Assembly: GCA_022828445.1 (NCBI GenBank)
Contig: JAIZZJ010000006.1
Span: forward strand, 1,922,001-1,986,000
Source of the DNA: Graphiopsis chlorocephala
Taxonomy: Eukaryota > Ascomycota > Dothideomycetes > Cladosporiales > Cladosporiaceae
DNA length: 64,000 bases
Direction: 5' to 3'
This document shows, in pieces, positions 22,248-33,368 of this stretch. Position 1 is the stretch's first letter. Every line of letters starts with the position of its first letter. The position numbers and the translations under genes were made by a program. The notes under the pieces are model-generated. The model was not told the DNA's origin. It searched no databases and saw only the letters and a list, made by a program, of their open reading frames with translations.

Positions 22248-22511
22248 CCACTATCACTCACTCACTCCTGCACGCCTGCCTGAGCGTGCCTGACCTGACC
22301 AGCGTGTCTGCGTCTGTGTGAGAAGCAAGAGCCGATCTCACCTGCAGCCCAAGACTCCGACTCCTCCTCGCGCCTGCGCCTGCTGCTGCGTGCTGTGCTG
22401 TGCTGTGCTGCTGCTCACTCACCCTCCACGCCGCCGCCCGAGTCGCCTCCCACCTTCTCACCCTCCTCGCCCCGCCCTCTCACGGCCACGGCAAGGAATG
22501 CTCCTCTCTGG

Positions 22512-25024
22512 ATGTCGTCCATGAACTCCCGCTTCCGCAAACTAGTTGGCTCGACTCGCAGACCGAGCAGCGACAAGGCCCTCCCTTCCTCCGCGAAGAA
22601 CACCTCCACCACAACCCTCACTCCCGCCCAACAGCCAGCCGCCGCCGCCGCCTCCTCCTCCAACGGCACCTCGTCCGCCGGCACAAGCCTCACTTCCACT
22701 TCCTCACAACAGCCGCCTTCGTCGACCTCGACCGCCCCCGCAGCGTCGGCGTCGACGACATCATTGGCCATGAACCCACAGCAGCCCCTCGGCCGCCCGC
22801 CGTCTTACCAGTACGCTAACCAGGGCAATAATCTCGGTGCGCCGCATCCTAACCAAGGCAGACCCACGAGCCCAATGCCACCACCTCCCATCAACACCGG
22901 TGGTGGACACGCTTACGCTCCTCAGCACCAGCAGCACATGTATGGCCAGCAGCAACAGGCACCCGCACCGCCGGGCTACCCCATGCAGCAACAGCAGCAA
23001 CAGCAGGCTTACGGCTATGGTGCGCCCCAGAACAATGCGCTCTACGGAAGAAGTCTGGCAGAGGTCGAAGGAAACAACCGTAGCAAGGCGCAGCTGATTG
23101 TCGGCATTGACTTTGTGAGTTGCGATTGTGGGAAAGACGTTGGGGATGTTGCTAACGACATTCGCAGGGCACGACTTTCTCCGGTGTCGCTTTCGCGTTC
23201 GCCACTAACACAGAGGCCAAAGAGGATATCATCGTTGAGTGGCCAGGTGCTGGCACGCAGACAAAGCAGAAGGTGAGATTGCGAGTGCGCTCAGCTGGAG
23301 ATGCTTCTTACTGAGCTAACAATTTGTCGCTAGATTCCCACAGTCCTCTACTACGACCAGCACCAACAAGTTGTTGGCTGGGGTCCTGACATTGCCGATG
23401 CGCTGGCTCCTACTGGCTACCCCAAGCCAGGCGTTCAGAAAGTGGAGTGGTTCAAGCTCCAGCTGATGCTTTCCGGAAACACATACATCGACCCGATCAA
23501 CCTCCCACCGCTTCCTCCCGGAAAGTCCGAAATCGATGTCGCCGCCGATTACTTGTTCAAGCTGCGACAGGCGATGCGTAACCAGCTGCAAAAGAGCTTG
23601 GGTGAGGTCTTCAACCGAGAAGAGCGCAACATCAGATACTTCCTCACTGTGCCCGCTATCTGGAACGATGCTGGCAAGGCTGCGACAAGAGCGGCTGCCA
23701 TCCAAGCTGGTTTCTTGCGCGATGAGAACGACAACCGTCTTACTCTCATTACCGAACCTGAAGCTGCCGCTATGTTCTGCGCCAAGACTGGTCTGCTGAA
23801 CCTGAAGGTGCACGACGCCATTCTCATCGTCGATTGTGGTGGTGGTACCGTCGATTTGATCGCATATGAGGTTGAGGAAGAATCACCTTTCACCGTGGCG
23901 GAGTGTACCGCTGGTTCTGGTGACTCTTGCGGTTCCACTGCACTGAACCGTAACTTCTCAAACATCCTCCGCGCAAAGATTCGCAAGATGAAGCTCCCCG
24001 ATGGCTCAAAGACTGCCGGTAAGGTGTACGCCAAGTGCATCATGGACTTTGAGAACAGAATCAAGGCCGACTTCAGGAATAACGGTCAGAAGTGGGCCGT
24101 GGACGTGGGCATCGAGGCTGAGTTCCCCGACGCCGGAATCGAGGAGGGCTACATGACCTTCACGAACGAAGAGATTCTGCAGTGCTTCGAGCCTGTCGTA
24201 AACCGAATTCTGGAGCTGGTCAGGAATCAGATCATTGCCATTCAGGCGCAGAACAGACTCTTGCAGGTATGTTTTGGTTTTTTCTGACTTGAATGCACGA
24301 ACATGTGTCGCTGACTCTATAATCGCAGAACGTCCTGGTTGTCGGCGGTTTCGGCGCATCAGAATACCTCTTCCAGCAAATCAAGCTGCACGTCCCGCCG
24401 CAATTCCAGAACAAGGTCGTCCGACCCATGGACTCCGTCGCCGCCATAGTGAAGGGTGCCGTCACTGCCGGTATTACCGAGCGTGTCATCACCTCTCGCG
24501 TTGCTCGTCGCCACTACCTCATGGCAACCCTGCAGCCTTTCAAGGAGGGTCATCACCCCGAACAATACCGTGTACCGTCTCTCGATGGAAAGGACAGGTG
24601 CAAGTACACACGCCAGATCTTCGTGCAGAAGGGCCAAAGAGTCAAGATTGGCGAGCCTGTCAAGGTTTCATTCTTCCGACAGGTTGCTCCTGGTGCCACT
24701 CTCATGTACGAGGATGTGCTTTACGCTTGCGACGAGGACGTGTGTCCCGAATATACAAAGGATCCTCGTAAGTCTTGAATATTGTTTCTACGACTGGGAG
24801 TGAGGTTACTAACAATCATTCCAGGCATCAAGGAAATCGTCACACTCACCTCCGACCTCAGCCGCAAGAACCTCGAGAAGGACTTTGAACGCATGGACAC
24901 TCCTCAAGGTACTTTCTACCGAGTGTACTTTGACATCTACCTTACCCTCGACGGCTCCGAATTCAACGCCGAACTTGTTTGCCAAGGCGAAGTCATGGGC
25001 AGATGTTCTGCACGATTCAGATAA
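22512..25024 (+). CDS. HSPA12-like Hsp70-family ATPase
   Basis: Divergent Hsp70/actin-fold ATPase of the HSPA12 type, a family expanded in filamentous fungi with poorly known clients. Model: exons 22512-23114, 23168-23272, 23334-24266, 24329-24767 and 24825-25024; 759 residues; introns 53-62 nt. Residues 1-195 are low-complexity (Ser/Thr/Pro/Gln, with short poly-Q runs) and probably disordered. The nucleotide-binding domain starts at VGIDFGTTFSGVAFAF (about 196-211), continues with FLTVPAIWND, ITEPEAAAM, VDCGGGTVDLIAYEV (phosphate 2), and ends with VLVVGGFGASEYL (adenosine motif). The remaining 200 residues resemble no canonical Hsp70 peptide-binding domain. A second ATG at 22521 is an alternative start. 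Likely cytosolic, as no targeting signal is seen. Confidence 0.9.
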
Positions 25025-26124
25025 GAGCGGCTTCGAACAAGTCACAAATTTTCTTTCTGCGCGCGGCAGATTACAGCTGCACATGCATCTGCTCATGACG
25101 CCGGAGCTGATGAAACTCCCAACGACCTCAAATCACATTTGGACAAAGCAAAGCCTTTTTACTGGAGATAGCCAACATGAGCGAGCTTTACTCAAATCTA
25201 TCAGTCTCGTTTTCACAGCCTTCCCTTCAGCAGAAAAAGTCGGACGTTCAAGCGAAAACATTGCTGCTACCAGGAGAAGATGACGGTGCGCTTACTTGTT
25301 GTTTTCTTTTAACTCGCCTACATACCCAAAGTCTTCAATACCCCGTAACTCATCCGTCACACTGCTCCTTTCAGAATCAGGACGCCTCTCATGCTCTTTA
25401 CTTCAGCACGTATAGCGAGCGACTGGACAGAAGACGATACTTCGCCTTTTTCCATTGGAGTTGTACAGCCAGGTGGGGGCTGGTCGGCAGGTTGCTTTCC
25501 GGCTCGGAAAGACTAGGCACATATGGGAGAGAGAGGAAGAAGGGGGTAGGGTGGCTCTCCTTGTGAATGATCGAAACGAAAAGGGATTGGGTTTTCAAAA
25601 AAAGACAAAAAATGATTCGGGAGAAAGAAAGGGGAAAACAAGAGAAAAGAGGTAGACATTTAATTATCTGGAGAAAGAGAGTTGGGGCCCCGGCCCAAAC
25701 GTGTCAATATTCTTTATTTTTTTATTTTTGGTATTTAAACATATCTTTTCGTGTTTTAATGTGGATTGTTTGTGTTTTGCCTCTCCTCCTTCCTCGCCTA
25801 CAATTTTCTATGTTTTTGTTCCGTCACAGCTAGCCCCTCGTGTTTGGCCTGTCGTTGTAATGAAATGCTGAGTTTGTTTGTATCGTGGGCTTGTTCGTCG
25901 GTCAAGAGCTGTGCTGCTTGTTTCTAAGGCTTTGGTGTTTTTTTCCAACGGTATATTAAAGTTTCTTTTTTTTTGTCATCGTAGTCTTCATTAGGTCGTT
26001 GCGAGTATGTGATGTTGAAATGCCAAGAGCCCCGTCTTAAAATGCATGCATACATGATGCTTTCTTCCCTTCTTCTCTTTCTCTTTCCTTTCCTTTCCTT
26101 CCATCCACCCCATTAAAGTCTCCA
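25025..26124. other. AT-rich convergent 3' region
   Basis: About 1.1 kb between the convergent 3' ends of the Hsp70-like and PhoD-like genes. It includes A- and T-runs (25597-25740, 25940-25980) and a CTTTC-rich run (26060-26105), consistent with 3' UTRs and polyadenylation signals. No gene is supported. Confidence 0.5.
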
Positions 26125-28172
26125 TCACCAAACAACGCCATCAAGCCAACCCTTCAAACCCCCCACAATAATCAGCCAAAGTTCACAAACCCCTCTCATC
26201 ATAAAGAGCGGAAGGAAAGGAAAAACTCTGCACACACTCACCTGCTTCTGCCCCTCTCTCGCCCTGCCCTCCTCCGTGACAAACCACTCCCCGGTCTCAG
26301 TGTTATTCGCCAAAAATTTCAGCGCCACTTTGCCGTCTTTCAGACTCCCACTTTCTACCTCGCCACCGCCTACGGGCCGCTGCAAGCGGTTCTCGTTTTG
26401 AAGTACGGTGAAGTTCGCGAGCGGGATTTCGTGAGGATTGCGGTTGAGGATGGTGGGCAGGCCGAAGAAGAGCGCTTTGACGGACTCTTGGGAGATTTGC
26501 ATTTCGAAGTAGCCGCGGTACCACATTTCGTTCCATTGCAGCTCGGCGTTGTGCTCGCTCAGACGGTCGGATTCGGCGTTGGCGTCGGGGACGTTGCGTT
26601 CGCCTGCGGGAGGGGGGGAGGAGACTGCTGTGCCGGCGAATTCGACGCCGAGGTACTCGTCGCCGCCGTAGTCGGCGAGAAGGTCGGAGACCCAGTTGGC
26701 GTGGCTGTCGCCGGAGATGACGATGTTGTTGCTTATGTTATTTCTGGAGAGGTGGTGCAGGGTTCTGTTGCGGTTGGCTTGGTAGCCGTCCCACTGGTCG
26801 TAGTTGTACGGGTTGACGTTGCCGTAGACGACGGATTGGTTCACGCGGCTGAAGACTGTTTGCGAGCCGATGATGCGCCAGGCTGCGCCGCGGGCGGCGG
26901 AGGCGGAGAGTTCGTTGTAGAACCAGGATTCCTGGCGGGCGCCCATGAGCGTGCGGCCGGCGTCGTCGGAGATGGCGTGGATGTAATCCGTGTTCCAGTA
27001 GAGGTCTGTGATGGAGCGGTCGTACTGCCGGGTGTCGAGCATCATCAGGTCGAAGAGCGAGCCGATGCTGAAAGAGCGCCAGATTCGTAAGTTGTCGTCC
27101 ATTTCGACTTGCCTGATCGGCATCCATTCGAAGTAGGCGCGCACGGCGTTCATTTTCACTTGGTCGATGGAGAAGCCGCCGTCATTGATGAAGGAGGCCT
27201 CGTTGTTGGCGATGTCTGAGGCGCCGTCGCGGTAGGTGTTGTCAGCGACTTCATGGTCGTCCCAGGTGGGGATCCAGGGGAGGTTGGCGTGGGAGAGCTG
27301 CAGGTCGAGATCGGTGCGGTAGGTTGCGTATCGCTCGCGGAAGTCGTAGAGGGAGTGGATCACACGCTCTGGCTTGGGTATCCGGCCGATGGGTGCGCCG
27401 TTGCCGTAGTCTCCATTACCCTGGTACTCGTAGATGTAGTCTCCGAGATGGATCACATAATCCACGCTTTCTTTCCGTACAGGATTGCCATATGCGTTGA
27501 AGAAGCCGAAAGGATAATTCGCACAGCTGTACACAGCCACATTGACCTGGGTCACTTTGTCGTCCACCATAGGCACTGTCTTAGTCCTGCCGAGCGGGCT
27601 TTTGTTGTCGCTATCGCATACATTGAATTGGTAGTAGTAGCGAGTATAAGCTTTGAGGCCCGTCGCTTCGACCTTCACGGTGTAATCGACATCGCTAGAA
27701 GTATATGCTTTGCCACCAGATTCCACGACTTGAAAGTCCGAGGTGAGCGAGACCTTGTATTCGACACATATGGGCGCGGTAGAAACAGTTTGTTCTGGGC
27801 CGTGGTAGTAGAGCGGCACATCGCCTGTCACCACGCCGTTGTCATCTACAGAGTCGCGCTGTGGCGAGATGCGCGTCCAGAGGATGACGGAGTCTGAATA
27901 AGGATCTCCAGATGCTATGCCGTGCGTGAAGTTGAGCTCTGAGGGCAGGAAGCGTTTGTCGGGTGTGTTACGCTTGTTGACTTTGTGCAGCGATATGCCC
28001 AGGCCTGGGTGGTGCGCTGAGGGTGAGCGGTAGTTGATGTTCTGCCAAATGTGAGTCTCTGTGTCCGCGGTAACGAGAGTGGTACATGGGAGGCTTGACG
28101 GATTCGTACCTGAGTCCAGCTCGCAGACGCCAGCGCCACGCAGGCAAGCCCAGCGAGAAGTTGGCACTTCAT
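26125..28172 (-). CDS. Secreted PhoD-type metallophosphatase
   Basis: Alkaline phosphatase/phosphodiesterase of the PhoD family, expected in the secretory pathway or cell wall. Model: exons 28172-28110 and 28041-26125, a 68-nt intron; 659 residues. The first exon encodes a signal peptide (MKCQLLAGLACVALASA). An N-terminal PhoD beta-sandwich follows (NFTHGIASGDPYSDSVILWTR is its family hallmark), then the metallophosphatase core with YSCANYPFG, VIHLGDYIYEY, TWDDHEVADN and VISGDSHANW, which supply the metal ligands. Several N-glycosylation sequons (NFT, NQS, NRT, NNT) fit secretion. The last 40 residues are hydrophobic and read through a GTGAGT donor at 26241. Splicing 26241-26152 (90 nt, in frame) would remove them. 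Phosphate-starvation control is plausible but not shown. Confidence 0.92.
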
Positions 28173-28837
28173 GTCAAACACGCACGAAGACCAGCTTAAA
28201 AAAATGTCTTTGAAGCTCAAAAATCCTCCCGATGTCCCTCGAGCTCTAACTTTTATATCAGTAGATCCTCGCCGGTCAATACAGCATGGTGTGTCGCGTC
28301 TGGGCAGCTCAAGGTCGGGCAAGCAGGCAATGAAGCGAGTGGAGGTGGAGGTGCAGAGAAGTAATGGGCACGCGATATTGTCTAGCGCATCTAGTGTGTG
28401 TACATACAACCATACAATAATGCAAGGCAGTGGTGTCTCCTCAACGAGACAGAATGTATACAAACCAGACGCAAGAGCGGCCGTGAAGTCAACACGTGCG
28501 GCTCTTGGTTGGCAGCTTGCATGCCTTAGTCTTAGCCGAGAGCGGACCTGCCAGCGGACGTCATCGTCACCGTCACGCGCAGAGGTCGTTTGAGACACTG
28601 GCTTGACGCTAAGAGGACGCCATACACTAAGCGATAATTGTTGTTGATTGCTCGAGTGATACAAGAAGCGCACGCGGTGGTTAAAACAATGTACAAAGTC
28701 TCCAAGTCGTAGAAGTACAGTAGAAGTATTAGGTAGTCATTTGATGACTGTCTCACGATTCCCACACCGACGGGATACCCAAAAACCTGCAGCGACAACA
28801 CGCTGAACATTAATCGATATTCCTGCAATCGTCAACA
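28173..28837. other. Intergenic, PhoD promoter
   Basis: Promoter of the PhoD-like gene and 3' flank of SPT20. No gene is seen; the overlapping frames on both strands are unbiased. Confidence 0.5.
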
Positions 28838-31800
28838 TCACGCATCCTCCGGCTCCACCTCCTCCTCACCCACTCCATCTTCGTGATCAAGTCGCAGCCC
28901 TGCCTTCTCCAAAGCTAATTCCTCCTTTCTGTAAAGCGAACGCATACCAAATTTCGTGGATGGAGACTTGATGACGCGTCTCGCGTACTCATTGAGCCAC
29001 TGCCATCCAACAAGCCTTCTCTCCCTTTTGAAGGAAAACTCTTCCCAATCGTCTCCAATGTGCCCAGCATGAACGTCGTCGAGGTTTTTCGGGTACCTGA
29101 ATTGCCTCAAGATGTGTCTGTGTTGTCTAGATTGGGCCTGTGAGGCTGATTTCCGCCGTTTGGGGCTGCTTTGCCGTGTGTCGCGTGCAGTCTTGGTATC
29201 GCTTGCCGACATGTCTGTTGCTGTTCTCGAGAATATACTGTCCTCTCTCTTTCGCTTTGTGCTTCCGTCCGCTGCCCGATCACTCTCCGACTCATTCATC
29301 GGCGGCGTCTTGGAAGCGGACGACTCCGGAGAACTATCTTTCGATGCCGTTTTCGGTGCGCTCACAGTGGCACTAGCCGGCATACCCACGTATACTTCAG
29401 GCACGGGCGGTCTACCACTCGTCGAATTTCCCTGTGCCGGTTCCATCGGCTGCTCGGAGAGAGCTTTTTGAAGATATACCGGGGGACTTGGCCATGGTAA
29501 GGTCACGATTTGGCGTCCGGGCTGCACAAGGAGCTGCATGAACAGCTTCGTCATTAACAATTGGTGATGCTCCGTGCTGAGTGACGCAATATTGCGTTGG
29601 ACCATCTTCGCTCGCTCAAGAGCAGCAATGCCCAAGGCGGTGTTTCGCTTATCAACGACATCCTGGTGGATAAGCTGACCGCCGAGAAACACCTGGTATA
29701 CATCTGAACAGCGGGTCACAATTGCCACTGCAGTATCACCCGGCCCTCCTGGTTGCCAGTTGTCATCTTCCAGAGCTTGCGGAGCGGAGTTGTCGCCCTA
29801 CTGCATACCTTGCCCACCACGCTGTAGAGTATTGGCCATGGCGGCAAAGTGAGCATTCAGTGGATCGTTCTGGCCCTGGCCCTGCTGTTGCTGCTGCTGT
29901 CCGGCGAATTGCTGCATATTGTTCATGCCCATGGGCATGCCCATGCCACCTCCTGGAGTCTGCTGCTGGTGCGGCTGGTTCATCTGCATGCCCAGCTGAT
30001 TCTGCATTCGCTGCAGATGCTGGACGTACTGCTCGTTGCCGACGCCGCCGCCATTTTGCTGCTGCTGCTGCTGTTGCTGTGGGTGGCCCTGCTGCATACG
30101 AGCCTGGGCTTGCGCTTGTGCGCGCGCTTGCTGTTGCTTCTGGGTCTGCTGCTGGAGCATTTGTTTGAGGTACGGAGGCAGGCCGTTGATAACTTGTGAT
30201 GGAAGGTGGCCGTTGTGTTGCTTCATTAGAGTGGCCAGTTGCTGCTGGGCTTGTTGCTGTCTAGCGGCAAACTGCTGCTGGGCGAGAGCTTGCTGTTGCT
30301 GTTGCTGGACAGTCATGCCGTTGAGATCCTGCATGTTGCCTTGCTGTGGCATTTGCTGCATTTGCTGATGACCTTGTTGTTGCTGGAACCCTGGATGCGA
30401 GTGTCCCATCTGCGGTGTTTGCTGTTGCATGTTCATGCCTGGACTGCCGGCGTTACCAGTCATTTGTCTCTGGGCCATCGCATTCTTCATGTGGCCCATT
30501 CTGCGCTGCACAGCCAAGCATTGCTCCTTCATCTTGGCGGCAGCCTCAAGTTGTCCCATGGCGTGATGCTCCTGGTACTGACGTTGGAATTGTTGGAACA
30601 TTTGTGTAAGCTTGGCCATTTGTTGGGCGAACTGTATGTGCTCTGGCGTCATGCTCGCGGCATTTCCACCAATGTTCTGGCCATTGTTCATGCCTTGGCC
30701 TCCATGAAGCGCCCTCTGCGTCTGAATCATGGCCATCTGTTCAGGCGTGAAGTTCTGACCCATTTGACCGTTGCCCTGCATCATCATCATGTTGTTGTTT
30801 GGCGTGTTCTGCGTCATGCCAACGTCGGGGCTACCTGGTTGCATCATGCGCGGTGTCTGCGACATCTGTCGACCGGGCATTGCTGTCGCCATCGATGGCG
30901 TATTGGTCATCTGAGGTGTATGGTTGCGGCTGCCCGGTGCTTGTTGACTGACATTCCTCGCCATAGCCACTCCAGAGTGTTGCATTTGTGCAGAAGCTGG
31001 TCGGGGCGGGCTACCGGCGCCAGTATTCGAGGGTTGAGACACCATTGGGAAGCCACCTTGCTGGACCATCGGGCTGGACTGCATCATCGGCGTGTTCGAT
31101 TGCTGTCTAGGAATAGGGCTACCCTGCACAGCAGCAACCTGAGCATGCTGGAAATTGCCTTGTTGGTTCTGTATAAGATTGTTCTGACCAGGGTGTCCGT
31201 GGTTTTGCATCATATTGTTCTGCTGTTGTTGCTGTTGCTGTTGCTGCTGCAGTTGCTGTTGCCGCATCAGCTCGGCTTGTTGCTGGGCAGCCAGTTGCCT
31301 CTGTTGTTGCTGCTGCTGCTGCTTTTGCAACGCTTCGCGTTGCCTCTGTACCTGCAACATCTTCTGCTGTTGAGCAGCTTGCTCCTCAAATTGGCGCTTC
31401 TCAATCGCAGCTCGAGCCTCTTCTTCTTTCTTCTCGCGCTCAGCCTTTTCGTGGTTCTGTCGTACCATCTCAATTGTCTTGAAGCGAGAGAAGCCGAGCG
31501 AAGCGGCCGCAGATTGGTTATCGCTTGTCGCTGCACCAGCAGCCGTCCTTGCAGCGGGCTTGATGCGCTCGTCCATAATCAGCATTCTACGCTCAGCCTC
31601 TGCGGCCTGTGCATCGTCGGCGGCCACCTCCGCTGTAGTTCTTTTACGTTCTCTGGGCGAAGGCGGTTTTCCAGAGTGGAGGGGATTGGCTAGAAGGTCG
31701 AGGATGGCCTGGGCTTCGTCGGCATCCTTGGCTGGTTCCAGGTAGAGAGGAGGCTCGGTAGTTACCAGCTGGTCAGCCTGGAAGGAATACAATTCGTTCT

Positions 31801-32596
31801 GGTCCATGGCCATCTTCTCTGATTTCGCATTCGATGATCCGCCTGGAGTAAGCGGAGCCGATGAAGCATTCTCGGAAGCGCCTGTTGCACTGGATTCACC
31901 TGTCTTCTTCTTGTTGCGAATCTCCGACATGGGAGTCCGTGCGAGGATCATGACTTCTTCGTGCTTCGTCTGTTCGGTCGGATGCAATACTACCGTCGAG
32001 ACTCGCGTGCCCTCTTTCTCCTTGTCTTTGGGTCGCTCAGGTGTGGTGTCGTTGGTCTTTTCCAGCGCTTGCGCTTCGGCCGCTGCCTGTGCCTTGCTTG
32101 GGTAAGGCGCGTAGGGTGAAGGTGTAATGTGCTCGTTATAGTTGTGCATTGAGAATTTCTCCTTGTCTGCGCTCTTATCTCGTGGGCCTAGCTTCTTTCC
32201 TCCGGCGCCTCTGTGGTTGTGGACTTCCACGATCAAGCAGCCGTCGTAGAATTGTACTTTCGCCGATAGCAAGTCTTCCAAAATCTCGTGTGGCACAGTT
32301 CCGCGCTGTAGGTGCTGCAGCACAAAGCGCATAGGCGAGTCGTAGGCAAAGCTGCCATCTTGGTTCTCGAATCGGAAGTGCGAAGGGTGGAGGTGGATGG
32401 TCATTGAGGGTGGTTTGCCCTTGTGCTTGCGAAGAATGTATTGGCTGTCGCGCACGTGTGGCTCGCTCAGTTTGCGCTTCTTCGCGGCTTGTTCAGGAGC
32501 ATCATCGCCAGGAGCGCTGCGCTTGGTCGAAGACGGGCGTGGTGCGTCGCGCCGGCGAGGGGCCTGGCCTGGACGTGCGACTTGGGCGGTCGCCAT
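28838..32596 (-). CDS. SPT20: SAGA subunit Spt20, glutamine-rich
   Basis: Structural subunit of the SAGA histone-acetyltransferase coactivator. Proposed model: exons 32596-29809 and 29748-28838, 1232 residues. The Spt20 domain is at about 50-140 (SQYILRKHKGKPPSMTIHL, then FYDGCLIVEVHNHR). Downstream is a long Gln/Met/Asn-rich region (about 350-930) with CAG-type poly-Q runs, typical of transcription coactivators. Unspliced, the frame stops at TAG 29798-29800 (932 residues). But the same frame reopens at once and runs to 28838 with no ATG for over 60 codons. A 60-nt intron (29749-29808, GTATGC to CCAG, with a TGACAAC branch-like site) removes the stop in frame. I therefore join the downstream part, which has a basic KRKRE segment and ordered-looking blocks. 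Alternatively the downstream frame is a separate gene with an unseen start. Confidence 0.85.
31222..31326. repeat. CAG/CAA tracts encoding poly-glutamine in SPT20
   Basis: Runs of TTG/CTG codons on the plus strand give stretches of 8-10 Gln on the minus strand; a similar tract lies at 30056-30080. They are part of the SPT20 coding sequence and may vary in length between strains. Confidence 0.7.
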
Positions 32597-33368
32597 GGTG
32601 AGGTGTGTAGAAGTAGATGGAGAGAATGCGCCCTCTATCGCGTGGTGGCCTGGCGATTGGCTGGCGGAGGCTTCATATAGCGGGTTGTCGGTGGTGTCGT
32701 GTGCGTGATGATGTGCGAGTGATGTTTAGGGCGGCGCGCATGTGGGTCGCGCGCGTCGAGGTTATGGTATAGTCGTAAAGATCGTGGTGTTCGTGGGTAT
32801 CTGCGTCGATGAGTAGTATTAATGTGCGCCAGGCAGTGCGCGGTGTATGCGCGACACCGGTATCTCGATGTTTAAGATGATGATGATGCTCGCGGGGTGC
32901 CTCATCCGGAGACTGGAGATCAAATGTCCGGTGATTTAACGTGTGGACTAGCTTGCACTCCACTAGCGCGCGGCTGTCCGGACCGAGCCCTGATGCGGAG
33001 AACGTAAGGCTTACAGTAATACTGTACACGATCGTCTCGTGAACGTTACATCATTGCGGCACTAGCATTGAACTACTGAGGCAGATGCAATGTCAATGCC
33101 ACGTTCAGTCCACGAGATCTGCAATCCTCTCGACTGACATCCCCCTTGTTCCCCCTTGTGACTCCTCGATTCGCATTCTACTTTGATCGCGTTTGCTGTG
33201 CTCGTTGTCTCCGTTTGAAGCAAGCCACACTCATCTGCTTCATCACATCGACGCCACCAAACACACCTTGGTCGCCCACGTGCCGTGTCCCTTGCTTGTG
33301 ACCATTCACTCATAAGCTTTCATCCCTGGCTCCATCTCTCGCAAAATCATATATCACCATCAATCATC
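32597..33368. other. Divergent promoter region SPT20 / kelch gene
   Basis: 772 bp between two divergent start codons. No coding sequence is supported; short frames on the minus strand are unbiased. Confidence 0.5.

Larger units (their letters stand above)
19402..22511. other. 3.1-kb repeat-rich intergenic region
   Basis: Between PAP1 and the Hsp70-like gene. It holds several simple repeats (listed separately), pyrimidine tracts and a C-rich segment (about 22000-22510) that is probably the long leader of the Hsp70-like gene. Many short frames exist (for example 20786-21322 and 21715-22293), but they translate repeats or have no bias. I support no gene here. Confidence 0.5.

Noticed and set aside
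26398..27090. Val/Gly/Ala-rich plus-strand frame opposite the PhoD gene
   Set aside because: Low-complexity antisense of a GC-rich coding region with no motif.
30239..31693. 484-codon Leu-rich plus-strand frame opposite SPT20
   Set aside because: Antisense of poly-glutamine CAG tracts naturally reads as poly-leucine/cysteine; not an independent gene.
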